Assembly: GCA_040255465.1 (NCBI GenBank)
Contig: JBDZVA010000003.1
Coordinates: 372,001 to 436,000 of the forward strand
Direction: 5' to 3'
DNA: 64,000 nucleotides
From: UBA5793 sp040255465
GTDB lineage: Bacteria; Planctomycetota; Phycisphaerae; Phycisphaerales; UBA5793
Below are positions 8,670-18,122 of the stretch, piece by piece (the first letter of the stretch is position 1; every line of letters starts with the position of its first letter). The position numbers and the translations under genes are program-made. The notes under the pieces are model-generated. The model was not told the DNA's origin and made no database searches. It saw only the letters and a program-made list of their open reading frames with translations.

Positions 8670-8741
8670 CGTCCGGGGCTGCCGGGCCGGCACGCGACGC
8701 ACCGGATCTGCGCGCGGCCGCAGCAGTCGCGACGGGCCAGC

Positions 8742-9932
8742 TCATGACGACGTTGGCGATTGCACCAGGTGCCTGATTTCGCGTTGAATTGCGGCATCGA
8801 AGGTCGCGACATCGAATCGCCGGGCGTTGCGGCGACATGCGTCAGCGCTCACAGCGGTTGATTCAAATTGACGAATGGCGTCGGCGAGTGCGGCGACGGA
8901 CTGGCGATCGAAGGTCAGGCCGACGTCGTTGGTCATCCAATCTTCAGCGCCACCCTTTTTGAAGGCGATGACGGGACAGCCGCAGGCCATGGCTTCGACG
9001 GGCACGATGCCGAAGTCTTCGATGCCGGGGAAGAGCAGGGCGCGAGCGGTGCGGTATTCGCGGCGTGTCTGCTCGTTGTCAAGCGGGCCGAGGAAGGTGA
9101 CGGTCGGGCCGGCGAGTTGTCGCAGGAAGCGCTGTTGGGATCCGTCGCCGCCGATGCGCAGGGGGATCTTCAGCGCGTTGGCGGCGTGGATGGCGAGGTC
9201 GACGCGCTTGTAGGGCTCGAGCGCGGAGATGATGAGGCAGTGCTCGCCGCGTGCGACTGATGAATCAGGGGTAAAGAACTCAGTATCGACGGGCGGGTGC
9301 ACCACGGCGGCCTGGCGGCCGTAGCAGGATTCAATGGCGCTGGCTGTGTGGGTGCTGTTGGCGAGGAAGGTGTCAACGCGATCGCAGGTGTTGAGGTCGT
9401 ACTTTCGCAGTCGGTTGCCGAACAGGCTGAAGCCGGCGCTGCGCAGCCTGCCGGCGAGTCCCCCACTTGCGTATTCGTCCGAGAGCGACCAGAGGTAGCG
9501 GGCGGGGCAATGGCAATAGCACAGGTGCGGCACGCGGTCGCGGCGATCGCTTTGCGTCGGTGGCCGAATCGCTTTGATCATCGCGGAACTTGTCGAGATG
9601 AGCAGGTCGAAGCGCGGCTCGATGCGCAGCGACTCGACGGCGCGGGGATAGAGCGGCAGGTACCAGCGTCGCAGGCGGCCGGCGGCGCCGGGCCAGCGCT
9701 GCATCGACGAGGTGTGGATGGTGCAGGCGTCGAGGGCGGGCGTGTAGCGGCGCGATGGATCGTGCACCATCAAAAAGAGATCGGTGGGTCCGAACATTAC
9801 CGCAAGCCGGTCGAGGACGCGCTCGCCGCCGCGCATGCCCACGAGCCAGTCATGCGCCAGTGCGATGCGCGGCGCCGGTGCGCTCGTAAAGTCGGCGTCG
9901 GGAGTTGATTGAACGACTACCATCGATTCCAC
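8742..9932 (-). CDS. GT4-family glycosyltransferase
   Basis: 396 residues with the two Rossmann domains of GT-B enzymes. N-terminal RIALAHDWLVGMRGGERVLD is the acceptor-side glycine loop. In the C-terminal domain LIISALEPYKRVDLAIHAAN and the donor-binding signature FGIVPVEAMACGCPVIAFKKGG are typical of GT4 transferases that use nucleotide-diphospho-sugars for exopolysaccharide or lipopolysaccharide sugars. The start is uncertain: the next gene begins divergently only two bases away, so one promoter must lie inside a coding sequence or the true start is later. Confidence 0.85.
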   Translation of the reverse strand: MESMVVVQSTPDADFTSAPAPRIALAHDWLVGMRGGERVLDRLAVMFGPTDLFLMVHDPSRRYTPALDACTIHTSSMQRWPGAAGRLRRWYLPLYPRAVESLRIEPRFDLLISTSSAMIKAIRPPTQSDRRDRVPHLCYCHCPARYLWSLSDEYASGGLAGRLRSAGFSLFGNRLRKYDLNTCDRVDTFLANSTHTASAIESCYGRQAAVVHPPVDTEFFTPDSSVARGEHCLIISALEPYKRVDLAIHAANALKIPLRIGGDGSQQRFLRQLAGPTVTFLGPLDNEQTRREYRTARALLFPGIEDFGIVPVEAMACGCPVIAFKKGGAEDWMTNDVGLTFDRQSVAALADAIRQFESTAVSADACRRNARRFDVATFDAAIQREIRHLVQSPTSS

Positions 9933-9934
9933 CC

Positions 9935-11032
9935 ATGACTCACCAACACGCCGTTCATGCCGCGAACCTGCACGGCCTCGACTATCGGCTCGAAGCCGAT
10001 CGCCTGAGCCCGCCCGTCTGCCCGATTACCGACGTGCACACGCACATCAACGGGACGAAGGCGGTGGAGATCTACAAGCGCGCCGCCGACCTCTTCGGCG
10101 TGCAGCAAGTCTATTCCATGACGCACCTCGAACACGTGGATGTGACGCGCGCCGTGTTTGGTGACGCCATGCGCTACATTGCGGTGCCCCAGTGGGGCGC
10201 GAGCGATCGGCTCAAGGCGTTTACGACGGACTGGCTCGATCGGATTGAGCAGTATGCCGCGATCGGCTGCCGCATCTGTAAGTTCTGGGCGGCGCCGCGG
10301 TCGCGCGACATCAGCATTGAACTCGGCGATCCGAATCTGTTCGCGCTGGATGGACCGGCGCGGCGCGAAGCGATGAGGGTGGCGCGGCGGTGCGGCATGA
10401 TGTTCATGACGCACGTTGCCGATCCGGACACGTGGTTTGCCACGAAGTACGCCGACGCCGGCCGCTATGGCACCAAGCTCGATCAGTACAAGCCGCTTGA
10501 GCGCCTGCTGGATGAGTATGGCGATGTGCCGTGGATCGCAGCGCACATGGGCGGGTACCCGGAGGATCTTGATTTTCTCGATGCGCTGCTCACGCGGCAC
10601 GACAATCTGTATCTGGATACTTCGGCAACGAAATGGATGATCCGCGAGATCTCCGCCCAGCCGCGGCAGCGACTCGTGGAGTTCCTGGCAAAGTGGACCG
10701 GGCGCATCATGTTCGGCTCGGACATCGTGACGACGGACGAACATCTCAAGCCAACCGCGACAGCCATGGGGATGGGACATCTGGCGGGCGATGAAGATGA
10801 GGCGTTCGACCTGTACGCAAGCCGCTACTACGCGCTGCGGACGATGTGGGAGACGGGATTCGAAGGGCTATCACCGATAGCCGATCCGGATCTGGCGATG
10901 GTTGAGCCGGAGCGATACGACGCGAATGCCTCGCCGCCACTGGTCGGCAAGCAGCTGCCGCGTGACCTGCTGAAGAGTCTGTATCACGATGCTGCGGCAC
11001 AGCTTCTTGATGCGTGGCACGCGCGGGGATAG
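9935..11032 (+). CDS. amidohydrolase-family protein (TIM barrel metal hydrolase)
   Basis: 365 residues from the ATG at 9935. The barrel metal-site motifs are visible in order: DVHTHIN (residues about 28-34), MTHVADP, AHMGGYPED and, last, FGSDIV, where the Asp is the usual catalytic acid. LDTSATKWM precedes it. These fit the amidohydrolase_2 group, whose members are hydrolases or decarboxylases; the substrate cannot be told. It diverges from the GT4 gene with almost no intergenic space. Confidence 0.8.
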   Translation: MTHQHAVHAANLHGLDYRLEADRLSPPVCPITDVHTHINGTKAVEIYKRAADLFGVQQVYSMTHLEHVDVTRAVFGDAMRYIAVPQWGASDRLKAFTTDWLDRIEQYAAIGCRICKFWAAPRSRDISIELGDPNLFALDGPARREAMRVARRCGMMFMTHVADPDTWFATKYADAGRYGTKLDQYKPLERLLDEYGDVPWIAAHMGGYPEDLDFLDALLTRHDNLYLDTSATKWMIREISAQPRQRLVEFLAKWTGRIMFGSDIVTTDEHLKPTATAMGMGHLAGDEDEAFDLYASRYYALRTMWETGFEGLSPIADPDLAMVEPERYDANASPPLVGKQLPRDLLKSLYHDAAAQLLDAWHARG

Positions 11033-11060
11033 TCCCCGCTCAATTGGAGTCGTTGCTCGC

Positions 11061-11102
11061 TCGCACACAGCACCCGAGGCAGGATGCTGTGTGGCACCCG
11101 CG
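11061..11102. repeat. dispersed 42-bp repeat, copy 2
   Basis: Second copy of the repeat at 6025-6066. It folds as a perfect 9-bp hairpin, CACACAGCA (11064-11072) with TGCTGTGTG (11085-11093), between the convergent amidohydrolase and DUF4159 genes, so it may serve as a transcription end. Confidence 0.65.
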
Positions 11103-11162
11103 CTTCGCGATCGGCGTTCCGCTTCCGAGGTGTTCGCGCGAGGTTTTTGCCTTTGCATATGG

Positions 11163-11858
11163 TTAGTGCATCAGAACCCACGCCAGGACGTTGGCGTTGA
11201 TGTACTTGGCATCGCGGATTTCATTGCCGCCGCAGCAGCAGCATCCGCCGCCGGCATTGCCGGTGTCGTTGAGCCCTTCGGGCGAGTAGACCATGGCGAG
11301 ACGGCCATTCACGCGCAGGCCGAAAAGTTTCACTTCGGTGTTGTTGGTCTTGGTGCGCAGGCTGGTGATGTGAAAGACCGTCTGGAAGATGTCGTTGTCG
11401 AGTTCGAGCGGCTCGAGGGGCACATCGGCGAAGACCTGGGCGATCTCGTGCTTGAACGAGCGGTTCCAATCGGCGTTTGAGCAGCCGGCCGAGGCGAGGA
11501 TGAACCCGCCGCGCTCGATGTACTGGCGGATGGCGGTGAACTGTTCATCGGTGAACTTGAAGGCGCCTTCGCCGCTGAGCACTGCAAAGGGGTACTTGTA
11601 GAGATCGGCCGACTCGAGCGCAACGTGGGCGGGCTGGTAGTCGACCTTGATCGCCGTCTCGCGCCCGAGCAGCGCGAGATAGCCCGAGGCGAAGCACTGG
11701 CTCGTCTTGTTGTGGTCGTACACAAGGTGTGCGACCTTGATTAAGGCCTGCCCATCGGCGGGCGGATCGGCGGCGCGCCAACCCGTTGCGGAGGCGGCCA
11801 GGCAGACGAGCGCGATCATGGCAAGACAATCGCGGAGGGGGCGTTGGGCGTTATTCAT
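11163..11858 (-). CDS. exported DUF4159-domain protein
   Basis: 231 residues with a signal peptide (LRDCLAMIALVCLAASATG). The DUF4159 core is visible: FAVLSGEGAFKFTDEQFTA, IRQYIERGGFILASAGCSN and NGRLAMVYSPEGL. Near the C-terminus lies an unusual run of four consecutive cysteines between glycines (GGGCCCCGGNE). The start ATG overlaps the stop of the upstream DUF4175-like gene by eight bases, implying translational coupling. Such pairs are common next to MoxR/BatA-type genes in planctomycetes; the precise role is unknown. Confidence 0.75.
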   Translation of the reverse strand: MNNAQRPLRDCLAMIALVCLAASATGWRAADPPADGQALIKVAHLVYDHNKTSQCFASGYLALLGRETAIKVDYQPAHVALESADLYKYPFAVLSGEGAFKFTDEQFTAIRQYIERGGFILASAGCSNADWNRSFKHEIAQVFADVPLEPLELDNDIFQTVFHITSLRTKTNNTEVKLFGLRVNGRLAMVYSPEGLNDTGNAGGGCCCCGGNEIRDAKYINANVLAWVLMH

Positions 11859-14070
11859 GATCACGTGGCTCCTGTGTCGGCGCAGCATCCTGCTCGGCGA
11901 GGCGCCTGAAGTAGCGGGCGGCGAGATCGCGATAGCGCGCGGGGATCGCGGCAAGGCGGTTGGAGTCGTCGCTCGATGAACGCTGCGGCGATCGCACGGA
12001 TGAGCGACTGGCGGCGATCTCAGGAAGCGCGCCACCTTCGTCGAGCGCCGTCGCGTGCTGGCGCGGGCCATCGGGGTCGATGCGCCCCGCGATCGGCTCG
12101 ACAGTGCCGTCGCGATTGATGAGCGGGCGGTTGCGGGCCTGGTCGAGCAGCGGGCTGGCGGTCGACTGACTGTCGGCGGACCTGCCGTCGCCGCCGGGTG
12201 ACGGGTCGGATGCGCCGGCGCTGGGTTCGGGCGCGTTTCCCTGGCCGGCGGCCTGGCCGGGCATTGCCTGTGACGGCTGATTGCCTTGCGTGGAGCCGTC
12301 GATGTGTTCACCAGACTGGCCGGCCGAGTCGATGGGCGCGCCACCCTCTCCCGGCGCCTTGCCGGTCGCATCGGCCTGACCCGGAGCGGACTGCGGCTGG
12401 CTGTCGCCCTCGGGGGCCTCACCGGATTGGCCGGGCTGATCGCCGGACTCGCCCTGTTCGGCCCCGCCGGCGCTGTGGCCGGCCATGGCGGCGTACGTTT
12501 CTTCGTCAATGATGAGGATGTCGCTGGTCGCGGGTTGGGAGGATTGCGGGCCGCCGAGTTCAGCGGGGCGATCATCGCGCGCGGTTGCCTGGAGGCGAAC
12601 GGTGTCACCGGGCCGCAGGTCGAGTTGAGAGAGGTCGATGGGCACGCCGGCGGTGGCGCGATCGCCGGTGTTCTGAAGCGTCGGAACGTCCTGATCGCGT
12701 TGCTCGACGACCTCACCATCACGAAGCACAGAGGCGGAGAGCGTCATGCTCCGGATTGACACATCATCAAGCGCATCGAGGCGTGCGGTGAAGCGCTGAT
12801 CGGGTAGAGCGGCGGCGCGCGGAGGAGGCTGGCTGATTGACATGTCGGGTGGGGAGTCGGGCACGACGTCAATCCTGAGGCGCGTGGTCGTGGAGGGCAG
12901 ATCGGTCGGGCCAATGAGTGTGAGATTGATCTTGTGTGATCCAGTCGCGCTCGCGGTCCAGTTCCATGTTGCCTGGCGCGCATCGTCGGAGAGTGTGGCA
13001 ATCGGTGAGGGAGCGCCCGCTACCTGCATGGCGCTGAGCGGCAATGTTGAGGTCGCTTCCACGGTGAGTTGGCTGCCCTGGAGAACGCGCACGGGTTCGG
13101 GATTGTCGGGCAGGGGCAGTCGGCGCGCCGGCTGCAGCGGTGCGTACTGCGGACCGCGGATGGTGAGTGTGCGAGAAGCCCAGCGCGGCACTTGCAGTGG
13201 TTTGATTGTCAGCCACTCGCTGCGGCCGGCCGGGGTCTGGACCATGACCTGCATCGGCGCGCGGCAATCGCGAAGGGTTGCGGCGAAGTATTGTTCGCGC
13301 CCGGCCGACTCGGCGCGCTGAAGCGGCAGGCGAAATGGTTCGGCGCTTCGGTCGTGTGGATTTCGAACCACGAGGTCGGCGTGCGGCGCGACGCCGCCGG
13401 TGATGTGCACGGTACACCTCGCGTTGTCGCCGTAGACGATTTGCGAAACGTCCGGCTCGAATGCAATCTCAAAGACGAGTGGCGTGTAGGGCGGGTGATC
13501 GCCCCACGGGTCGATGAGACGCATCGTCACCGCATCAATCGGACGCGGCGCGATGAAGCCGGCCGCGAAGACAACGACCACAGCCGCGAGCAGCGCCAAC
13601 AGCGATCGCGAGCGTGCGCGGCGGTCGGAGAGCCGGCTGGATTCGGTGGCGTGCGCGGCATCTTCGCCGCGCTGGGCGGAGCGTGTGAGCAGGAGCGACT
13701 TGACATCCTGAGGTCCGGCGGCGGAGGGGGCGACCTGCAACTGGAGTGCGGTGATGAGCGGGTTGTGCAGGAGGTTGCAGCGTTGTTCGATCTCGCGCGC
13801 CAGGCGCGATGGCGAGGCGCGGCGAAGCAGGGGCGGCGGAATGAACCGCCAGACGACTCGAACGAGCCCGACGACCAACGCCACGGCAAAGACGAATCGC
13901 ACGGATGGCCCGACGGGCCAGAAGGAATCGAACGCGACGACCAACGCGGCCAGCAGGAGCCACTGCCAGAGCGCGATCGCCACGCTGCGGATGACGCTCG
14001 CCAGCGCGAGTTCGACCCGGGCGCTGGAGAGTCGCTGGCGGATCGTCGGGATGGGGTCGCGGCTGGACAT
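11851..14070 (-). CDS. large membrane protein, DUF4175-like
   Basis: 739 residues. Two N-terminal membrane segments (ALWQWLLLAALVVAFDSFW and FVFAVALVVGLVRVVWRFI), a third at about residue 157-175 (LLALLAAVVVVFAAGFIAP), then a long extracytoplasmic part of Ig-like beta domains. This is followed by a disordered Gly/Gln/Ser/Pro-rich stretch (residues about 530-660) and a conserved C-terminal RYRDLAARYFRRLAEQD. The arrangement matches planctomycete DUF4175-type envelope proteins, usually encoded with DUF4159 proteins as here. The role is not established. Confidence 0.7.
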   Translation of the reverse strand: MSSRDPIPTIRQRLSSARVELALASVIRSVAIALWQWLLLAALVVAFDSFWPVGPSVRFVFAVALVVGLVRVVWRFIPPPLLRRASPSRLAREIEQRCNLLHNPLITALQLQVAPSAAGPQDVKSLLLTRSAQRGEDAAHATESSRLSDRRARSRSLLALLAAVVVVFAAGFIAPRPIDAVTMRLIDPWGDHPPYTPLVFEIAFEPDVSQIVYGDNARCTVHITGGVAPHADLVVRNPHDRSAEPFRLPLQRAESAGREQYFAATLRDCRAPMQVMVQTPAGRSEWLTIKPLQVPRWASRTLTIRGPQYAPLQPARRLPLPDNPEPVRVLQGSQLTVEATSTLPLSAMQVAGAPSPIATLSDDARQATWNWTASATGSHKINLTLIGPTDLPSTTTRLRIDVVPDSPPDMSISQPPPRAAALPDQRFTARLDALDDVSIRSMTLSASVLRDGEVVEQRDQDVPTLQNTGDRATAGVPIDLSQLDLRPGDTVRLQATARDDRPAELGGPQSSQPATSDILIIDEETYAAMAGHSAGGAEQGESGDQPGQSGEAPEGDSQPQSAPGQADATGKAPGEGGAPIDSAGQSGEHIDGSTQGNQPSQAMPGQAAGQGNAPEPSAGASDPSPGGDGRSADSQSTASPLLDQARNRPLINRDGTVEPIAGRIDPDGPRQHATALDEGGALPEIAASRSSVRSPQRSSSDDSNRLAAIPARYRDLAARYFRRLAEQDAAPTQEPRDHE

Positions 14071-14174
14071 GCTGAGATCTACTTCGGCTGACCAATGCTA
14101 CCGCCGGGAGGGGATGGCGCCCCCGACTTTTTTTCGGCGAAGCGGCGTGGCGGGCAATATCGGCGGGCGAGGCG

Positions 14175-14903
14175 CTATTGCTCGGCTTGCCAGCGTTTGA
14201 CGAACTCGTTGTACTGCTCGGGGGTGTCGATGCCGTGGTGTTTTGTCTCGGCGATGACGACCTGGATGCGCCGGCCGTGTTCGAGGACGCGCAGTTGTTC
14301 GAGATGTTCGGTCCGTTCGAGAGGCGTGGGCGTCATGCCGACGTACTCGATGAGGAACTCGCGGCGGTAGACGTAAAGGCCCACGTGCTTGAGCGGGTGG
14401 CTGGGGCCGATGGCATCGCGCTTGTGGGGAATGAGGGCGCGGGAGAAGTAGAGAGCGCGACCCATGCGATCGACGACGACCTTGACGATATTGGGGTCGG
14501 CGGGATCTTCGTCATTGGCAAAGGGGGAGGCGATGGTGCAGATGTCGGCGTCGCCGAGCGCTTCGACGGCTTTGTCGATGATGGCCGGGTCGATGTCGGG
14601 TTCGTCGCCCTGCACGTTGACGACGATCGTGCCTGCGGCAAGATCGCGGGCGACTTCGGCGAGGCGGCTGGTGCCGTTGGGATGATCGGCGCGGGTCATG
14701 ACGACTTCGCCGCCAAACTCCCGCACGACGCGTTCGATGCGCGAGTCGTCAGTGGCGACGAGCACGCGCGATGCACACTGCGCGCGGGCGGCGCGTTCGA
14801 CGACGTGTTGAATCAGTGGGCGGCCGGTGCGGGCGGCCAGTGGTTTCCCGGGGAAGCGACTGGAGGCATAACGGGCGGGAATGACCACGACCACGTCGCT
14901 CAT
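14175..14903 (-). CDS. kdsB: 3-deoxy-manno-octulosonate cytidylyltransferase
   Basis: KdsB activates Kdo with CTP to CMP-Kdo for lipid A/LPS inner core assembly in the cytoplasm. IPARYASSRFPGKPL is the nucleotide-binding N-terminal signature; VATDDSRI, TRADHPNGTSRLAEV and NVQGDEPDIDP are the canonical family motifs, and HVGLYVYRREFL follows. The 242-residue length is normal. It starts only four bases after the TPR gene, so the two are an operon. Its presence argues that this organism makes a Kdo-containing outer-membrane glycolipid. Confidence 0.93.
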   Translation of the reverse strand: MSDVVVVIPARYASSRFPGKPLAARTGRPLIQHVVERAARAQCASRVLVATDDSRIERVVREFGGEVVMTRADHPNGTSRLAEVARDLAAGTIVVNVQGDEPDIDPAIIDKAVEALGDADICTIASPFANDEDPADPNIVKVVVDRMGRALYFSRALIPHKRDAIGPSHPLKHVGLYVYRREFLIEYVGMTPTPLERTEHLEQLRVLEHGRRIQVVIAETKHHGIDTPEQYNEFVKRWQAEQ

Positions 14904-14907
14904 GCCA

Positions 14908-16395
14908 TCACTGCTTTGCCTTGAGATCTTTGATCAACTGGCGGATGGAATCGCGCTTCTGGCGGATATCGCGGAAGGCGAGTTGCTTGAGGGCGATGGT
15001 CTTGGCGTGCTCGCCGGCCTCTTCGGCGGCGGCGAGTTCGTCGTTCTCGCGGGCGTGGGCTTCGAGCGCCTCCATGAGGTCGTAGCGCATCGCGAGGTGC
15101 GTGTCATCGTCCTTGTATTCATAGGAATCGACGGCGGTGCGCAGCGACTCGACAGCCTCGTCAAACCACTCGTGCTTGAGAAAGCAGAGTCCGATGAGGT
15201 GCTGGGCCTTGGAGCGATGACGCGCGTCGTTCTGCGCTTCCTGCAGCGCCGGAATGGCATCGTCATACTCGCCGAGCTCGTAGAGGCGGCGGCCGAGTTC
15301 GAAGCGCAGTCCGAGGTCGGTAGGATACTTTTCGCAGCGTTCGCGATACTCGCCGACTTCGGCGGAGAGAATCTCGCGCTCGCCTTTTTCGACTCTGGCC
15401 TGATCGGCGGGATCGCCGGACGCCTCGGCCCGCTCGCGCAGGGCGCGCAACTTGCGGCGAGCCTGGAGGAGTTTGATGTCGCCGGCGGCCATTCGGAAGC
15501 GATACTCGGAAGTCGACTCGTAACCCTTGCGATAGACGCTGATCGCCTCGGTTTCGAGTGCTTCGTCGCCGGACTTGGCAAGCACGTCGCCGTAGCGACT
15601 GATCAGGGTTGGATCCTGGGGATTGGCTTCCCAGTCGGCCTTGGCGGCCTGGATTCGGCGTGCCATCTGGTCGGTGCCGGCGGCGTAGGTGTCTTCCTCG
15701 ATGAGTTGCTTCTGGGCCTCCGCGTCGCGGATGCTGCCGCGGAAGCTGCCTTCCTCGCCGACGTTGGTGTCGTAGCGGCCCTTGTTCATGGTCGCCTGGG
15801 CGGAGAGGTTGCGGATGCGGGCCTGGAGAGCCGCGTCGGTCCGATCCAGGCTGAGCGCCACTTCGCCGACCTTGACCGCCATTTCGTAGGCGCCGATCTG
15901 CTCGAAAAGGTCGACGTACTGGACGAAGACGTTCTTGGCGGGCTTCTTGGAGCGGGCGAGGACGTTGATGCCGATCTCGCCGTACTGCAACGCCAGTTCA
16001 TTGAGGCCGAGGTTGGCGGCTTCGTTGAGAAACTTGAGATTGAGATTTGAGTTGTAGACGTCGGTCATCCAGGCGAGTTCTGCGGCGGCGAGGCGATCTA
16101 CGGGCCGCTTGTCGCCGAGCATCTCGCGGATTTCCTTGCCCGACGCGGGCTTGCCGCCGGTCTTGACGTGGAGGCTGGCGATCTCGAAGAGGCTCTTGTG
16201 GGCATCGAGATTGGTCGGATCGAACTTGATCCCGCTGAGATAGCATCGGATGGCGTACTCGTAATTGCGCGTATCCGCCGCGGTGCGAGCCTGGTTGAAC
16301 CAGGCGCGCGCCTTCTCCGGCTGAATGTTGACGCCGCCCGCGTCGTCGCCTTCGGATGAGCCGTTGCCGCCGTCTTTACGCTTGAACCACGCCAA
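14908..16395 (-). CDS. tetratricopeptide-repeat protein
   Basis: 495 residues, mostly helical and charged, without a signal peptide or membrane segment. TPR-like helix pairs are visible at ARAWFNQARTAADTRNYEYA, FELGRRLYELGEYDDAIPAL and HLIGLCFLKHEWFDEAVESL. The middle is rich in Glu/Arg coiled-coil sequence (KLRALRERAEASGDPADQAR). It probably acts as a cytoplasmic scaffold. It precedes kdsB by four bases, but no functional link is evident from the sequence. Confidence 0.8.
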   Translation of the reverse strand: MAWFKRKDGGNGSSEGDDAGGVNIQPEKARAWFNQARTAADTRNYEYAIRCYLSGIKFDPTNLDAHKSLFEIASLHVKTGGKPASGKEIREMLGDKRPVDRLAAAELAWMTDVYNSNLNLKFLNEAANLGLNELALQYGEIGINVLARSKKPAKNVFVQYVDLFEQIGAYEMAVKVGEVALSLDRTDAALQARIRNLSAQATMNKGRYDTNVGEEGSFRGSIRDAEAQKQLIEEDTYAAGTDQMARRIQAAKADWEANPQDPTLISRYGDVLAKSGDEALETEAISVYRKGYESTSEYRFRMAAGDIKLLQARRKLRALRERAEASGDPADQARVEKGEREILSAEVGEYRERCEKYPTDLGLRFELGRRLYELGEYDDAIPALQEAQNDARHRSKAQHLIGLCFLKHEWFDEAVESLRTAVDSYEYKDDDTHLAMRYDLMEALEAHARENDELAAAEEAGEHAKTIALKQLAFRDIRQKRDSIRQLIKDLKAKQ

Positions 16396-16603
16396 TGAGC
16401 AATCCCCTGCTGCCTGATCCTGCCAGTCGCCTGTTCCGCTTATCGTCCAGATTATTGGATGGGATCAGGCCTCGGGCCTGTCTGCCATTGCGGCAAAGCG
16501 GCTCACACGATAGAGATTGTCGGCGCGCGCGTCAACCGGACCGCTCTCGGCTCTGGTGCGGCCGGGCTCTCTCGGGCGACGCCTCGCGGCCTACTATCGC
16601 CCG

Positions 16604-17125
16604 ATGAGCGTCGATCCAGCATCACTGACGATTCTGAGGTACCCCCACCCCTCGCTTCTGCGTGTCGCCAAGCCGGTGGCGGAAATCACGGACGAGACTC
16701 GAGCCGTCGCGGTACGCATGATCGAGCTGATGCGTGAAGCGAGAGGCGTGGGGCTGGCGGCGCCGCAAGTGGGACTGGCGTGGCGGCTTTTCGTCACCAA
16801 CAGCGGCGAAGAAGACGAGCCGGATCGCGTGTACGTCAACCCCGTGCTGCGCCAGCCAGAAGGAGGACTGGAAGCCCACGAAGAGGGCTGCCTGAGCCTG
16901 CCTGACGTGCTCGGCGAAGTCTGGAGACCGCCAACGATCACGATCGAGGCGACAGATCTTGAGGGGAACCGCTTTACCCTGCGCAGCAGCGAACTGCTGG
17001 CGCGGGTGTGGCAGCACGAATACGACCACCTCGATGGCCGGCTGATCATCCACCGCTTCGGCCAGATGGCCAAACTCGCCAATCGTCGGGTTCTCAAGGA
17101 ACTTGAGCGGGCGGGGCAACGATGA
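16604..17125 (+). CDS. def: peptide deformylase
   Basis: Removes the formyl group from the N-terminal methionine of new proteins. All three motifs are present: GVGLAAPQVG (motif 1), EGCLSLPDV (motif 2, with the metal-binding Cys) and WQHEYDHLDG (motif 3, HExxH). The 173-residue length from the ATG at 16604 is usual. fmt follows after six bases, giving the common def-fmt operon that pairs formylation with deformylation. Confidence 0.96.
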   Translation: MSVDPASLTILRYPHPSLLRVAKPVAEITDETRAVAVRMIELMREARGVGLAAPQVGLAWRLFVTNSGEEDEPDRVYVNPVLRQPEGGLEAHEEGCLSLPDVLGEVWRPPTITIEATDLEGNRFTLRSSELLARVWQHEYDHLDGRLIIHRFGQMAKLANRRVLKELERAGQR

Positions 17126-17131
17126 CCAACC

Positions 17132-18091
17132 GTGTCACAGCCTGACACCCCAGTTCGTTTCGTTTTCTTTGGCAGCGGCGCCTTTGGGCTGCCGACGCTG
17201 GAGCATCTGCATGCGCAGCATGATCGATTCGAACTCGCGCTGGTCGTGTCGCAGCCGGACAAGCCGGCGGGTCGCAAGCGTCGGCTGACCTCGACTCCGG
17301 TGGCCGAGTGGGCGCAGGCAGTGGGCCTGCCGTGCATCAAGCCTGAGCGGGTGAACGAGCCGGCGGTCGTCGAGCAGGTGCGATCGCTTGGCGCGGATGT
17401 GTTTGTCGTAATCGCGTTCGGACAGAAGATCGGGCCGGCGCTGCTCGACGGCGTTTTCGCCATCAATCTGCACGGTTCGCTGCTCCCGGCGTATCGCGGG
17501 GCGGCGCCGATCCAGCGAGCGATGATGGACGGCTGCACGACGACGGGAGTGAGTGTCATTACGCTCGCACAGCGGATGGATGCGGGTGACATTCTCGCGG
17601 TGGATTCCACGCCGATTCGAGCGGAAGAGACCGCGGGTGAACTGCACGATCGGCTGGCGCTGCTGGGCCCGTACGTCGTGGCGCGCGTGTTGGAGCAGTA
17701 TCGCACGGGAACTCTCGCGGCGCAGCCTCAAGATGAATCGCTGGCGACGGCCGCGCCGAAGCTGCGCAAGATCGAAGGCACGACGGCGTTTGACCTGCCC
17801 GCCGCGCGCGTTCGCGCACGCATTCACGGACTCAACCCCTGGCCGGGATGTGGGGTGGCCCTGGACGGCGCGCCGGTACGACTCATTCGGGTGCGCGACT
17901 GGCCGGACGAAGCGCATCGCGCCAGACCGGGCACGATTCTCGATAATCTTCACGTTGCCTGTGCGTCGGGCGCGATTGAGATTGTGGAGATTCAACCCGA
18001 GGGAGGGCGCGCGATGCCGCTCGCTGCGTACCGCAACGGACGTGTGCTGGAGCCCCAAATGCAATTCACGCCCCAATCGCTCGGGGCGTGA
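17132..18091 (+). CDS. fmt: methionyl-tRNA formyltransferase
   Basis: Formylates initiator Met-tRNA with 10-formyl-tetrahydrofolate. FGSGAFGLPTLEHL is the N-terminal start motif; NLHGSLLPAYRGAAPIQRA carries the catalytic Asn-His pair, and GVSVITLAQRMDAGDI follows. The C-terminal tRNA-binding OB domain begins near ARIHGLNPWPG. 319 residues from the GTG start match the family. It is the second gene of def-fmt. Confidence 0.96.
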   Translation: MSQPDTPVRFVFFGSGAFGLPTLEHLHAQHDRFELALVVSQPDKPAGRKRRLTSTPVAEWAQAVGLPCIKPERVNEPAVVEQVRSLGADVFVVIAFGQKIGPALLDGVFAINLHGSLLPAYRGAAPIQRAMMDGCTTTGVSVITLAQRMDAGDILAVDSTPIRAEETAGELHDRLALLGPYVVARVLEQYRTGTLAAQPQDESLATAAPKLRKIEGTTAFDLPAARVRARIHGLNPWPGCGVALDGAPVRLIRVRDWPDEAHRARPGTILDNLHVACASGAIEIVEIQPEGGRAMPLAAYRNGRVLEPQMQFTPQSLGA

Positions 18092-18122
18092 ATCGCGAAT
18101 CCGATGAATCTGTCAGAGTCGA

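Noticed and set aside
11859..12722. A 288-residue N-terminal extension of the DUF4159 protein
   Set aside because: It lies in another frame of the DUF4175-like gene and is Ser/Pro/Arg-rich. The signal peptide and the overlap at 11858 show the real start.
14881..16050. A long plus-strand frame opposite the TPR gene
   Set aside because: Low-complexity Val/Gly/Glu sequence mirroring the codons of the TPR protein; no ribosome binding site.
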